A stretch of DNA of 64,000 nucleotides from JAGGAG01 sp031402225 (GTDB lineage: Bacteria; Gemmatimonadota; Gemmatimonadetes; Gemmatimonadales; GWC2-71-9): assembly GCA_031402225.1 (NCBI GenBank), contig JANNSD010000050.1:72933-136932 (forward strand), read 5' to 3'. Both the position numbers and the translations under genes were made by a program. Below the pieces are notes generated by a model. The model did no database searches, was not told the DNA's origin, and worked only from the letters and a program-made list of their open reading frames with translations. Positions 33,832 to 42,873 of this stretch are shown in pieces (position 1 is the stretch's first letter; each line of letters starts with the position of its first letter).

Positions 33832-34977
33832 TCAGTGCGCCGCCAATGCGCCCGCCTTGGCCTCGATGCCCGCAAGGAGCGAACGGTAGGATGCCGCGAA
33901 CTTCGCCACGCCATCGGCCTCGAGGTCCTTCGTGATCGCGCCCAGGTCGATGCCGTACTCGACCAGTGCCGAGAGCCGCCGGGCCGAATGCGCCACGTGC
34001 TCATCGAGGTGAAGGCAGAGCTGGCCGCGCTCACGGAAGGCGGCGAACGTCTCCGGCGGCAGCGTGTTGACCGTGCGGGGGCCGATCAGCGCCTCGACGT
34101 AGTACACGTCGGACAGGCGAGGGTCCTTGGAACTCGTCGACGCCCACAGCGGCCGCTGCGGGTACGCGCCACGCGCCGAGAGCTGGTGCCAGCGCGGCAG
34201 GTGCAGCGACTGGCCGAACCGCTCGTACGCCGTGGCCGCATTCGCGATGGCGATGGTGCTGCGAAGCTGGCTGGCGAACACATGACCGCTGTTGGCGGCG
34301 CGCTCGAGCAGTGGGTCGACCTTCCCGTCGAGCCGACTCACGAAAAAGCTGGCCACGCTGCAGGGCGCGCGCTGCGTGCCCGCGCGCGGGGTCTGGAAGA
34401 ACGCCTCCATGCCCGTCATGAAGGCGTCGATGACTTCCTGGTAGCGGCTCACGGAGAACAACAGCGTCACGTTCACGTTGATGCCCGCTGCCAGGCACCG
34501 GGTGATCGCCGGGAGGCCCTCGCGCGTGCCGGGAATCTTGATCATGACGTTGGGCCGGTTCACCGCGGCCCAGAGTCGCTCCGCCTCGCGCACCGTGCCC
34601 TCGGTGTCGTGTGCCAGCGTGGGCGATACCTCGAGCGAGACGGTACCGTCGCCGTTCGGGTCCTGCTCGAACACCTTCTGGAACACGTCACAGGCCGCCT
34701 GTACGTCCGCCACCGCCAGGGCCTCGAAGATCTCCGCCGGGCTGTGGCCCTGGTCGGCCAGCTGCTGGATATCGCTGTCGTACAGCGTACTGGTCGCTAC
34801 CGCCTTCTCGAAGATCGTCGGGTTCGACGTCATGCCCTTCAGGCCATCTTCGTGAATCAGCCGCGCCAGTTCGCCCGAACGCACGAGGTCGCGCGTGATG
34901 AAGTCGTACCAGGGACTCTGGCCCAGGCGGCTCAGTGCCACGAGCGGATTGGCGGTCGCGGATGGATTGTCGCTCAT
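33832..34977 (-). CDS. tal: Transaldolase
   Basis: 381 residues, the long form found in actinobacteria and similar phyla. Schiff-base lysine in NVMIKIPGT, N-terminal SPWYDFITRDLV and GMTSNPTIFEKA, then GINVNVTLLFS and PQRPLWASTSSKDP. Transfers a three-carbon unit in the non-oxidative pentose phosphate pathway. ATG 34977 overlaps the transketolase stop (ATGA), giving a tkt-tal operon, with the symporter gene 2 bases further on. Confidence 0.93.
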   Translation of the reverse strand: MSDNPSATANPLVALSRLGQSPWYDFITRDLVRSGELARLIHEDGLKGMTSNPTIFEKAVATSTLYDSDIQQLADQGHSPAEIFEALAVADVQAACDVFQKVFEQDPNGDGTVSLEVSPTLAHDTEGTVREAERLWAAVNRPNVMIKIPGTREGLPAITRCLAAGINVNVTLLFSVSRYQEVIDAFMTGMEAFFQTPRAGTQRAPCSVASFFVSRLDGKVDPLLERAANSGHVFASQLRSTIAIANAATAYERFGQSLHLPRWHQLSARGAYPQRPLWASTSSKDPRLSDVYYVEALIGPRTVNTLPPETFAAFRERGQLCLHLDEHVAHSARRLSALVEYGIDLGAITKDLEADGVAKFAASYRSLLAGIEAKAGALAAH

Positions 34978-37016
34978 GCATCGCTCCGGGTGAGGAGGTC
35001 CCTGACGGCGGCAGCAGCAGCAGCGGGCGTGAAGCCGAACTCGGCAAAGAGGCGCTCGGCGGGTGCCGAGGCCCCGAAGGTGCGCATGGCGATGACGGTG
35101 CCGCGGTCGCCGACCCAGCGCTCCCAGCCAAAGGGGCTGGCGGCCTCGATCGCCACGCGGGCGTGGACGGCGGGCAGCAGGACCTGGTCGCGATACAACT
35201 GGGGCTGCGCAGCGAACAGTTCCCAGGACGGCATCGAGACAACTCGCGTCGGTACGCCCTCACGATCGAGCAGCTCCGCCGCCGTCATGGCAACGCCGAC
35301 TTCGGAGCCGGTCGCCAGCAGGATGGCGCGCGGTGCCGTGGCCGGTTCGTGCGCCACGTACGCGCCCCGCCCCACCTCGGTCGCCGTGGCGAGTCGTGGC
35401 AGCACCGGCACCTTCTGCCGTGTCAGCACGATCGCGGTCGGGCCGTCCCTTCGCTCGAGCGCAACTTTCCACGAGGCTACCGCCTCGTTGGCATCGGCCG
35501 GCCGCAGCGTCACCAACCCCGGTATCGCGCGCAGCATGGGGAGCTGGTCGATCGGCTGGTGCGTTGGTCCGTCTTCACCGACGCCGATCGAATCGTGCGT
35601 CCCGATGTAGATGACCGGCAGGCCCATGAGGGCGGAGAGCCGTATCGACGGCTTCATGTAGTCGAAGAACACCAGGAAGGTGCTGCCAAAGGGCCGGACG
35701 CAGCCGTGCGCCGCCAAGCCGTTCATGCAGGCACCCATCGCGTGTTCACGCACGCCCCAGTGCACCGCGCGGCCCGCAATGCCGGGCCCGAACGCGCCGC
35801 CAAGCTTCTGACCGACGCCCGTGCTTCCCGCCAGGTCGGCCGACCCGCCTACCAGATTGCCGACATGAGGCAGGATCGCCTGGAGTGCGGCGGCGCTCGC
35901 CTTCCGCGTTTCCACCCCGCCCTGGTCGGCGGGGAAGGTCGGCAGGTCGCGATCCCATCCGGCGGGCAACTCACCGCGCTGTTCCCGTGCGTATTCGGCG
36001 GCCTCGGCACCATACGCTACCTTGTAGCGCGCGAACGCGGCCTGCCAACTGGCTTGCGCCTCGGCCCCGTGCGCTCGGCACCGGCCCATGTCGGCATAAG
36101 CCGCATCGGGAACCACAAACTTCTGGTCCACGGCCCAGCCAAGGATCGCCTTGGTACGGCTCACCTCGTCGGACCCGAGTGGCGCGCCGTGAGCTTCACT
36201 GGTATTTCGCTTGGTGGGCGCGGGATCGGCGATAATGGTGCGCAGCACGATCAGTGTCGGCCGCTCGGACTCGGCCTGCGCGGCGGCGAGCGCCGTGTCG
36301 ATGGCCTCGAGGTCGTTGCCATCGGCCACGTGCAGCACCCGCCAGCCGTACCCCTCGAAGCGCCGGCTCGTGTCCTCCGAGAAGCTCAGACCGGTGCTGC
36401 CGTCGATCGTGATCCGATTGTCGTCATAGATCAGCGTGAGCTTGCCGAGCTTGAGGTGCCCTGCCAGGCTGGCCGCCTCGCTGGCGACGCCCTCCATCAT
36501 GTCGCCGTCACTCGCCAGTGCCCAGGTGCGATGATCAACGATCGTCGCGTCGGGCTGGTTGAACCGGGCCGCCAGGAACCGTTCGGCCATCGCCATGCCC
36601 ACCGCGTTGCCGACGCCTTGGCCGAGCGGCCCGGTGGTTACCTCGACCCCGGGCGTGGGCCCTCGCTCGGGATGGCCCGGTGTCCGGGACTGCCACTGCC
36701 TGAAGTTGCGGATTTCGTCCAGCGGGAGATCATATCCACTCAGGTGCAGCACGCTGTACAGCAGCATCGACGCATGCCCGCACGACAGGACGAATCGATC
36801 GCGGTCCTCCCAGTTCGGGTCAGCGGGATTGTGCCGGAGGTACCGGGTCCACAGCAGGTATGCGACGGGTGCCAGAGCCATCGGCGTACCGGGATGGCCC
36901 GAGTTGGCCTGCTCCACCGCATCCATGGCCAGCACGCGGATCGTGTTGATGCTGACCCAGGGGTCGACGCTCGAGGCCGCCGAGGCAGGCGGCGCGACGG
37001 AGCGAGTGGCTTCCAC
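34974..37016 (-). CDS. tkt: Transketolase
   Basis: 680 residues, full length. Motifs: INTIRVLAMDAVEQANSGHPGTPM, the thiamine diphosphate site SDGDMMEGVASEA ending IYDDN, the pyrimidine domain (STFLVFFDYMKPSIRLSALM) and HDSIGVGEDGPTHQPIDQL. Two-carbon transfers in the pentose phosphate pathway, paired with tal. GTG 37016 is used; an AGGAG lies 12 bases upstream, a longer gap than usual. Divergent from the carH-like gene. Confidence 0.95.
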   Translation of the reverse strand: MEATRSVAPPASAASSVDPWVSINTIRVLAMDAVEQANSGHPGTPMALAPVAYLLWTRYLRHNPADPNWEDRDRFVLSCGHASMLLYSVLHLSGYDLPLDEIRNFRQWQSRTPGHPERGPTPGVEVTTGPLGQGVGNAVGMAMAERFLAARFNQPDATIVDHRTWALASDGDMMEGVASEAASLAGHLKLGKLTLIYDDNRITIDGSTGLSFSEDTSRRFEGYGWRVLHVADGNDLEAIDTALAAAQAESERPTLIVLRTIIADPAPTKRNTSEAHGAPLGSDEVSRTKAILGWAVDQKFVVPDAAYADMGRCRAHGAEAQASWQAAFARYKVAYGAEAAEYAREQRGELPAGWDRDLPTFPADQGGVETRKASAAALQAILPHVGNLVGGSADLAGSTGVGQKLGGAFGPGIAGRAVHWGVREHAMGACMNGLAAHGCVRPFGSTFLVFFDYMKPSIRLSALMGLPVIYIGTHDSIGVGEDGPTHQPIDQLPMLRAIPGLVTLRPADANEAVASWKVALERRDGPTAIVLTRQKVPVLPRLATATEVGRGAYVAHEPATAPRAILLATGSEVGVAMTAAELLDREGVPTRVVSMPSWELFAAQPQLYRDQVLLPAVHARVAIEAASPFGWERWVGDRGTVIAMRTFGASAPAERLFAEFGFTPAAAAAAVRDLLTRSDA

Positions 37017-37123
37017 CGGCAGAGTGGGCTCCTTTCAACGGGGCGGTAGCGTGGCGCCAGGGCTGGTCGCGGTCGCAAAGATAACCGCCGGGGAATCTTT
37101 TCGGGGGGCGAAGTGTATCGGCA

Positions 37124-38083
37124 ATGCAGTCTGCAACTTCCGCCATCGGTGATCGTGACATGACCCGACGCAACCCGTACCCCAAGGTGGTCGCTGGGGG
37201 GGAACGGACGTACGAAATTCACGAGGCTGCCCAGCTTACCGGCCTTGCCCCGGCGCGTCTGCGCGTCTGGGAGCGGCGGTACGCCGTGGTCCGCCCCGCC
37301 CGGCAGCCAAACGGGTATCGAGCCTACACTGCCGAGCAGGTGGCGTTGCTCCGGTCGTTCGCCCGGCTCATCGAGGCTGGGGAGCGTATCGGCGACCTCG
37401 TGGTCCAGCCCATTGAGGAGGTGCTGAACCGCGCCGAGGCCCGGGACATTGACGAGTCCGCTCACGGGGCACTGCTCGCCGCCGTGGTATCATTCGACCG
37501 GGATCGGCTCGAGGTCCTGGTGGCGGAACAGCTTCGCGACAGGGGCCTGAGCGGTTTTGCGCGCGACGTGGCCTTGCCGCTGGCGCAGGTGCTTGGGGAT
37601 CTCTGGGTCCTGGGCAAGGTCCCGATTGCGGCCGAGCACCTGGCGAGCGAGGTGGTGGTCCACGCGCTGAAAGCCGGCCTCAGGGATTCTCGCGGCGACG
37701 GCCAGATCTGCCTGGCGGCGTGCCTTCCGGGCGAGCGGCACGAGTGGGGGTTCCTGGCCAGTCTCGCCGACGTTCAGGAGCTCGGATGGCAGGTGCACTA
37801 TCTCGGTGCCGACCTGCCGGTCGATGATGTGGTCGACGCGGCCTGGAAGCGCCGGGCCCAGGCGGTCGCCTTCAGCGTCAGCGACCCCCGGCTGGTGGAG
37901 CCGCAGCTGTCCGCCCTGACGCGACTGCCGGCCCGGTTGCCTCCCCGTGCCATCCCGATCATCGGGGGCGGGGGAGTGGCGCCGTTCGAGCACATCCTGC
38001 GATCGGCCGGTTACCGCATCGGCCTTGAATCCTTCACCCTTGGCGCGCCCGATGCTGCCGCGCGCGCAGCGGTGGGCACCTGA
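37124..38083 (+). CDS. carH: CarH/LitR-like MerR regulator with B12-binding light-sensor domain
   Basis: 319 residues. MerR helix-turn-helix at about 28-100 (YEIHEAAQLTGLAPARLRVWERRY, PNGYRAYTAEQVALL). The second half has the photoreceptor hallmarks: W-x9-EH (LWVLGKVPIAAEH) and the lower-ligand histidine HEWG, then a Rossmann B12 fold (GWQVHYLGADLP, VAFSVSDP, PIIGGGG). Known CarH proteins bind adenosylcobalamin, repress carotenoid genes in the dark and release DNA in light. Its position directly before crtI-crtB supports that. ATG 37160 is an alternative start. Confidence 0.88.
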   Translation: MQSATSAIGDRDMTRRNPYPKVVAGGERTYEIHEAAQLTGLAPARLRVWERRYAVVRPARQPNGYRAYTAEQVALLRSFARLIEAGERIGDLVVQPIEEVLNRAEARDIDESAHGALLAAVVSFDRDRLEVLVAEQLRDRGLSGFARDVALPLAQVLGDLWVLGKVPIAAEHLASEVVVHALKAGLRDSRGDGQICLAACLPGERHEWGFLASLADVQELGWQVHYLGADLPVDDVVDAAWKRRAQAVAFSVSDPRLVEPQLSALTRLPARLPPRAIPIIGGGGVAPFEHILRSAGYRIGLESFTLGAPDAAARAAVGT

Positions 38084-38110
38084 ACCTGTCGAACGGGCCC
38101 GAAATGTCTC

Positions 38111-39670
38111 ATGACTGACGTTGCTACCCCTCGGTCCCCGACCGGGCATCCCGTCATCCCGGTGCCGGGTTCGGTCGCGGCTGGCCGTCGCCGGAGCGCC
38201 ATTGTGGTTGGTGCCGGCATTGGCGGCCTGGCGACGGCGGTCCGCCTCGCCCACGCGGGGTGGGAGGTCACCGTGCTCGAGCAGCACGACCGCCCCGGTG
38301 GCCGCGCGGGACGCTGGGAGTCGAAGGGCTTCACCTTTGACACCGGTCCGTCGCTCGTCATGATGACCGAGTACTGGCAGAAGCTGTTCAGCGATGTCGG
38401 TCGCCGCCTCGAGGACTACCTCACCCTCGTGCAGATCGACCCGTGCTACCGTATTCACTTTCCCGACGGGACCAGCCACGAGCGGACCAGTACCCTCAAC
38501 CGCCTGATCACCGAGTGCGAGGCCATCGAACCGGGGTGCGGGCCCAAGCTGCTCGCCTACCTGGCAAAGACCAGCCAGATGTACACCGACGGCCTGCAGT
38601 TCATCAGCCGCAACATGCACAAGCCGTCGTCGATGGTGAACCTGCCGAATCTCGGGATGCTGGGCCGCACCGGCGCGCTCGGCGACCTCCAGACCATGGT
38701 GGGCAAGTACTTCAAGGATGAGCGCCTGCAGCAGTCCCTGAGCTTCCAGACGCTGTACCTCGGCCTCTCGCCCTACGAATCCCTCGCCATCTACTCACTT
38801 TTGCCGTACGTTGAGATCGCGGGGGGCATCTTCTACCCCATGGGCGGCATGCACCAGCTCGCCCTGTCCCTGGAGCGCCTGGCTGGCGAGCTCGGCGTGA
38901 CCATCCGTTACGGCGCCCGGGTGGGGCGCTTCGATACCGCCGGCGATACGGTGCGCGCCGTGGTCATGGCGGATGGCTCGCGCATCGCCGCCGACCTGGT
39001 GGTGACGAACGCCGACCTGCCGTATGCCTACCAGGAGCTGCTGGGGACGCCGTACCCCGGCATCGAGAAGAAGCGGTTCAGTTGTTCGGTGGTGCTGCTG
39101 TACCTTGGCACCAGCCGAACCTGGCCGCACCTTCCGCACCACACGTTCGTGGTGGGGCGCGACATGAAGGCGGGCTGCGAGGACATGTTCGTGCATCACC
39201 GCATGCCCGAGGATCCGCCATTCTATGTGGTGGCCAGCACCCGGACCGACCCGACCCAGGCGCCGCCGGGATGCGACAATCTCTTCGTCTTGGTGCTGGC
39301 GCCAAGCCAGCCGGAGGACCGTTCGAAGTGGATCGACTGGAGCGTCGAGGGCCCGCGGGTGGAACAGCAGACACTGGCGCGAATGGAGCAGACCCTCGGC
39401 ATGACCGACCTGCGGAAGCACATCGTGACCAGCCGGGTGGTGACACCGGAGGACTACCGCGTCGACTTCGGCAACCTCCGAGGCGAGGCCTTCGGCCTGT
39501 CGCACAACCTGATGCAGATCGGCTATTTTCGGCCGCACAACCGGCATGCCACGCTGAAGAACCTCTTCTTCGTTGGCCAGAGCACGCATCCCGGCTGCGG
39601 CCTGCCCATGGTCCTGATCTCGGCAGCGTGCGTGACCGACCGGATCAACGAGGAGATGCCGGCGACATGA
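38111..39670 (+). CDS. crtI: Phytoene desaturase (carotenoid desaturase)
   Basis: 519 residues. N-terminal FAD-binding motif AIVVGAGIGGLATAVRLAHAG, followed by GGRAGRWESKGFTFDTGPSL. Near the C terminus is the CrtI signature LFFVGQSTHPGCGLPMVLIS. Converts colourless phytoene to coloured carotenes using FAD at the membrane. Which product (neurosporene, lycopene or further) cannot be read. First structural gene after the carH-like gene; its stop overlaps crtB (ATGA). Confidence 0.94.
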   Translation: MTDVATPRSPTGHPVIPVPGSVAAGRRRSAIVVGAGIGGLATAVRLAHAGWEVTVLEQHDRPGGRAGRWESKGFTFDTGPSLVMMTEYWQKLFSDVGRRLEDYLTLVQIDPCYRIHFPDGTSHERTSTLNRLITECEAIEPGCGPKLLAYLAKTSQMYTDGLQFISRNMHKPSSMVNLPNLGMLGRTGALGDLQTMVGKYFKDERLQQSLSFQTLYLGLSPYESLAIYSLLPYVEIAGGIFYPMGGMHQLALSLERLAGELGVTIRYGARVGRFDTAGDTVRAVVMADGSRIAADLVVTNADLPYAYQELLGTPYPGIEKKRFSCSVVLLYLGTSRTWPHLPHHTFVVGRDMKAGCEDMFVHHRMPEDPPFYVVASTRTDPTQAPPGCDNLFVLVLAPSQPEDRSKWIDWSVEGPRVEQQTLARMEQTLGMTDLRKHIVTSRVVTPEDYRVDFGNLRGEAFGLSHNLMQIGYFRPHNRHATLKNLFFVGQSTHPGCGLPMVLISAACVTDRINEEMPAT

Positions 39671-40566
39671 GCGCAATGCTTGAGCAGAGTTACCGGAAGG
39701 CGGAGGACGTCACGGCCGACTGGGCCAAGAGCTTCTACTTTGCCAGCCGGTTCCTGCCGCAGGTAAAGAAGCAGGCCATCTTCGCGCTGTACGACTACTG
39801 CCGGCATGCCGACAACCTGGTCGATGACCGGGGCAATCGCCCGGCCGAGCTGGTGCGGCAGGACCTGGCGAACCTGGCGAGTGAGGTGACGGCGATCCAC
39901 GCCGGCGGGTCACCCCGGGACGATCGCTGGCTCGCGCTGGCCGATACACTGCACCGGTACGACATCCCGCTCGAGCCGCTGCTCGAACTCCTCGAGGGTG
40001 TCGCGATGGACTTGGAGCGTGTGGAAGTGCAGGACTACGCCACCCTGCATCACTACTGCCGACTCGTGGCCGGCGGGGTGGGACTCATGCTCGGGCCTAT
40101 CCTTGGCGCGTCGCCCGAAAGCTTTCGTGAGGCCGGCGTGCGTCTCGGCGTCGCCATGCAGCTCACCAACGTGCTGCGCGACGTCGGCGAGGACCTGGAC
40201 AACGATCGTGTGTACCTCCCGGCCGAGGAGCTGACGCGCTTCGGGTTGAGCCGCGCCAGCCTGGAGGAGCGCCGGGTCACGCCCGAGTTCCGTCGCTTCA
40301 TGCAGTGGCAGGTGTCGCGCGCCCGGCGCTATTTCGAGAGCGGAAGCCGCGTGGTACCGCTGTTCCCCAACGACGGCAGCCGGCTCACAGTCCGGTTGCT
40401 GCAGCAGACCTATGCGGGCATCCTCGATGCCATCGAGCGAATCGACTTCGATGTGTTCCGCGCGCGCGCGTATGTCTCCACCCCGCGCAAGCTGATTGTG
40501 CTCGGGCGGGCGATGTGGTCGGAGCGCTCCTGGACCATTCACCAGCCATCGGAGCGCTCTGTCTGA
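39667..40566 (+). CDS. crtB: Phytoene synthase
   Basis: 299 residues from ATG 39667, overlapping crtI. Squalene/phytoene synthase motifs: SFYFASRFLP, the first aspartate-rich CRHADNLVDD, and the second LTNVLRDVGEDLDNDRVYLP. Condenses two geranylgeranyl diphosphates to phytoene, the substrate of CrtI. Full length. Overlaps the following acyltransferase frame by 4 bases. Confidence 0.95.
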   Translation: MSAMLEQSYRKAEDVTADWAKSFYFASRFLPQVKKQAIFALYDYCRHADNLVDDRGNRPAELVRQDLANLASEVTAIHAGGSPRDDRWLALADTLHRYDIPLEPLLELLEGVAMDLERVEVQDYATLHHYCRLVAGGVGLMLGPILGASPESFREAGVRLGVAMQLTNVLRDVGEDLDNDRVYLPAEELTRFGLSRASLEERRVTPEFRRFMQWQVSRARRYFESGSRVVPLFPNDGSRLTVRLLQQTYAGILDAIERIDFDVFRARAYVSTPRKLIVLGRAMWSERSWTIHQPSERSV

Positions 40567-41342
40567 GTCGCCGTTCCGCATCGTCCGCAACATACCCCGC
40601 GCCCAGGCCGTTTCCGGTCTGGGCGTTTGCGCGCTACTTCCGAGGGCTGTTCCGGAAGCATTTCACCTCGGTGCGGTGGGACGCGCTCGAGGACCCCGCG
40701 CCGTGGGACCGCACCATCCCCACCCTGTTCGTTGCGAACCACACCAACTGGTGGGACGGGTTCTTCTCGTTCATCCTCACCCAGGAGCTCGGGCTGACGT
40801 GCCACGTGCTCATGGAGGCCATCAACCTCAACCGCTACCCTGCCTTCAAGACCATCGGCACGCTGCCGGTTCGCCGCGACAGCCTGAAGGGATCCTGGGA
40901 GGACCTCGTGTCTGCCGGACACTATCTCCGCCCCGGGGTCGGCATGTGGCTGTACCCGCAGGGCCAGCGTCGGCCCGCGACGGAGGTGCCGGCGCGCCTC
41001 GAGCGTGGCGCCGGGCTGCTGGCGGTGAACCATCACGGCCCGCTGCGCATCTGCCCGGTGGCCTTCCGCTACCCATTCACGAGCGAGCAGCTGCCGGAGG
41101 CACTGGCCCTGGTTGGCCGTCCCTGGCTGCATGCCGGCGGGGGCGATCGCAAGGCACTGACCGAGCGGATCGGCGGGGCCCTGCGCGAGACCGTGGCCGC
41201 GCTCGATGAGCGGCTCTTGACCGAGACACTGGACGGGTTCCGCATCCTGGTGCCGGGCAAGCCCTCCATCAACAAGCGCATGGATCGCGTGCGTCACTCG
41301 CTGGGCCTCCTGCGAGGACCCTTTGAGGCCCGCAATGGATAG
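40563..41342 (+). CDS. PlsC-type 1-acyl-glycerol-phosphate acyltransferase-like protein
   Basis: About 259 residues. The acyltransferase HX4D motif is NHTNWWDG, with the later PQGQRRP block in place of the usual EGTRS, and LNRYPAFKTIGTLPVRR between. A C-terminal LDGFRILVPGKPSINKRMDR follows. The frame has no ATG near the front; CTG 40563 overlaps the crtB stop (CTGA) with GGAG 6 bases upstream, so a rare CTG start is likely. In a carotenoid operon it may acylate a carotenoid or its glycoside, or simply act in lipid synthesis. That role is inferred. Confidence 0.75.
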   Translation: MSRRSASSATYPAPRPFPVWAFARYFRGLFRKHFTSVRWDALEDPAPWDRTIPTLFVANHTNWWDGFFSFILTQELGLTCHVLMEAINLNRYPAFKTIGTLPVRRDSLKGSWEDLVSAGHYLRPGVGMWLYPQGQRRPATEVPARLERGAGLLAVNHHGPLRICPVAFRYPFTSEQLPEALALVGRPWLHAGGGDRKALTERIGGALRETVAALDERLLTETLDGFRILVPGKPSINKRMDRVRHSLGLLRGPFEARNG

Positions 41343-41784
41343 CTATCAGCTGTGGAAGACACTGCACGTGACGGCGGCGGTGCTGATCGTCGGCAACGTG
41401 ACCGTGACCGGCTTCTGGGCCTACTTCCTCTACCGCCAGCGCCGCCAGGTGGGATTCCGTGCGATCGCGCGCGGCATCATGTGGAGCGACCTGATCTTCA
41501 CGCTGGTGGGTGGAGTGGGGCTGACCATCAGCGGGATTCTCATGGTGCGGGCCCAGCAGGTACCGATCCTCGACACGCCATGGCTGTGGCGTGGTGTCGT
41601 CATGCTCGGGATCAGCACGCTCGTGTGGCTCGTGGCCCTGCTGCCCGATCAGTTGCGGATGGAGCGCCTCGATCAGTCGGACGACCGTGGCATGCGCCGG
41701 CTCTTCATCCGCTGGAGCGTTCTCGGATGGGCATCCACGGTCCTGCTGTACATCGGCCTGTGGTCGATGGTCATGAAGCGGTAG
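41335..41784 (+). CDS. DUF2269-type integral membrane protein
   Basis: 149 residues with four hydrophobic segments. The start LWKTLHVTAAVLIVGN carries a histidine in the first helix, and LVGGVGLTISGILMV and the C-terminal WASTVLLYIGLWSMVMK fit DUF2269 proteins. Function unknown. Overlaps the acyltransferase gene by 8 bases, so it belongs to the carotenoid transcript. Its last 112 bases overlap a convergent gene. Confidence 0.75.
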   Translation: MDSYQLWKTLHVTAAVLIVGNVTVTGFWAYFLYRQRRQVGFRAIARGIMWSDLIFTLVGGVGLTISGILMVRAQQVPILDTPWLWRGVVMLGISTLVWLVALLPDQLRMERLDQSDDRGMRRLFIRWSVLGWASTVLLYIGLWSMVMKR

Positions 41785-42299
41785 CCAGCGGGCCCGGTGG
41801 CCACGCCGGTGATCCGCGTGCGGGGATCGGCGTCGTCGGCGTCATCGGGGTTGTCGGCCGACGTCGCATTCCAGATATCAACCATCAGGTGCCAGCCGTC
41901 GTCGCCCCGCGCAAAGCACATCACGTACTTGCCCGAATCGGCCGCCGCCTCGTCCGTCGCCGCCACATGGTATGTCCCCACCACGTAGCCGTCCCCGTCG
42001 CGCGCCACCACACGCACCGTGTCCAGCGTGAGGCCGCGCTCCAGGCCGTCCCGCCAGAACTCCAGGATGGAATCCCGGCCGGCCACGATCCCTCCGTCCG
42101 GCGGCAGCAGCAGCGCCTCCTCACCGTAGAGCGCGGCGAGTCCGCGCGCGTCGCCCTGGTTCGAGGCCTCCTCGTACACCTTCACCAGTTCGGCCAGTTC
42201 GCGCCGCGCGTTCGCACCGCCGTGCCCGCCCGCTCGCTGGGTGCAGGCGGTGACCGCGGCGGTCGTGAAAAGCACCATCGCCACGCGTAAGGCTGTCAT
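41673..42299 (-). CDS. SnoaL/NTF2-like exported lipoprotein
   Basis: 208 residues. Lipoprotein signal MTALRVAMVLFTTAAVTAC, then an NTF2-like cone domain (ELVKVYEEASNQGDARGLAALY, ALLLPPDGGIVAGRDSILEFW, GTYHVAATDEAAADSGKYVM, DGWHLMVDIWNA). Such domains bind small hydrophobic molecules or act as DUF4440-type enzymes; no catalytic assignment is possible. The last roughly 50 residues run beyond the usual fold and overlap the convergent DUF2269 gene. Confidence 0.75.
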   Translation of the reverse strand: MTALRVAMVLFTTAAVTACTQRAGGHGGANARRELAELVKVYEEASNQGDARGLAALYGEEALLLPPDGGIVAGRDSILEFWRDGLERGLTLDTVRVVARDGDGYVVGTYHVAATDEAAADSGKYVMCFARGDDGWHLMVDIWNATSADNPDDADDADPRTRITGVATGPAGYRFMTIDHRPMYSRTVDAHPRTLQRMKSRRMPRSSD

Positions 42300-42323
42300 T
42301 CTGGCTGCTCTCTGGGTAGCTTC

Positions 42324-42794
42324 ATGGCGTCAGGAGTGGCAGGGCCATTGGGGCGCTGCCCGAAAGAAATGCACGAACAACCAGTAGCTTCAAAGGATTC
42401 CGTGGCTCGTCGTCCTCGCCGGCGCTCATCTGCCGGGACTGCCCCCGTGTTTCACCGCTCCGCCGGGCGCAGCATGCAATCGCATCGTGAGTGGCTTCTC
42501 TTCCAGCATGGTTCGGTGTGCGCCTATTGCGGCATCGAAACCCCGCCCGAACTCATTACCCTCGATCATGTGCGGCCCCGCCGCGGTCAGACGGCCTACG
42601 ACCGTCCGGACAATCTGGTTCTCGCCTGCCGCGAGTGCAACGCGGCGAAGGCCGATACGCCATTCATGGCGTTCCTCCTGGCCAGGCGAAGCCGCGGCGT
42701 GTTCCTGCTGCACTATGGCGATCACCTCTCCGAGCCGCTCAAGGACATTGCTCGTCAGGCTTCCGAGCGGCCGATCCTGGAGAAGGACCGCTAG
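42324..42794 (+). CDS. HNH endonuclease-family protein
   Basis: 156 residues from ATG 42324; GTG 42402 may be the true start since the first part is low-complexity. A complete HNH zinc-finger nuclease motif: CAYC, LDHVRPRRGQ, DNLVLACRECNAAKAD. The C-terminal tail is FMAFLLARRSRGVFLL. Stand-alone HNH proteins act in restriction, repair or mobile elements; no such partner lies nearby. A strong hairpin follows. Confidence 0.82.
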   Translation: MASGVAGPLGRCPKEMHEQPVASKDSVARRPRRRSSAGTAPVFHRSAGRSMQSHREWLLFQHGSVCAYCGIETPPELITLDHVRPRRGQTAYDRPDNLVLACRECNAAKADTPFMAFLLARRSRGVFLLHYGDHLSEPLKDIARQASERPILEKDR

Positions 42795-42827
42795 GGCCGG
42801 GCGCAGCGCCGGGCCACTGAAAAATGC

Positions 42828-42855
42828 AAAGGGCGATCCCTCGGGATCGCCCTTT
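42828..42855. terminator. Perfect 13-bp hairpin, bidirectional terminator
   Basis: AAAGGGCGATCCC (42828-42840) and GGGATCGCCCTTT (42843-42855) pair perfectly around TC. It sits between the convergent HNH and kgd genes, with A/T tracts at the stem base on both sides. The tight loop favours a real transcript end. Confidence 0.82.
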
Positions 42856-42873
42856 GGTCGTGAGGGAAGTGCG

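Noticed and set aside
34935..37049. 704-codon plus-strand ORF opposite tkt/tal
   Set aside because: Mirror of transketolase; no recognisable domains.
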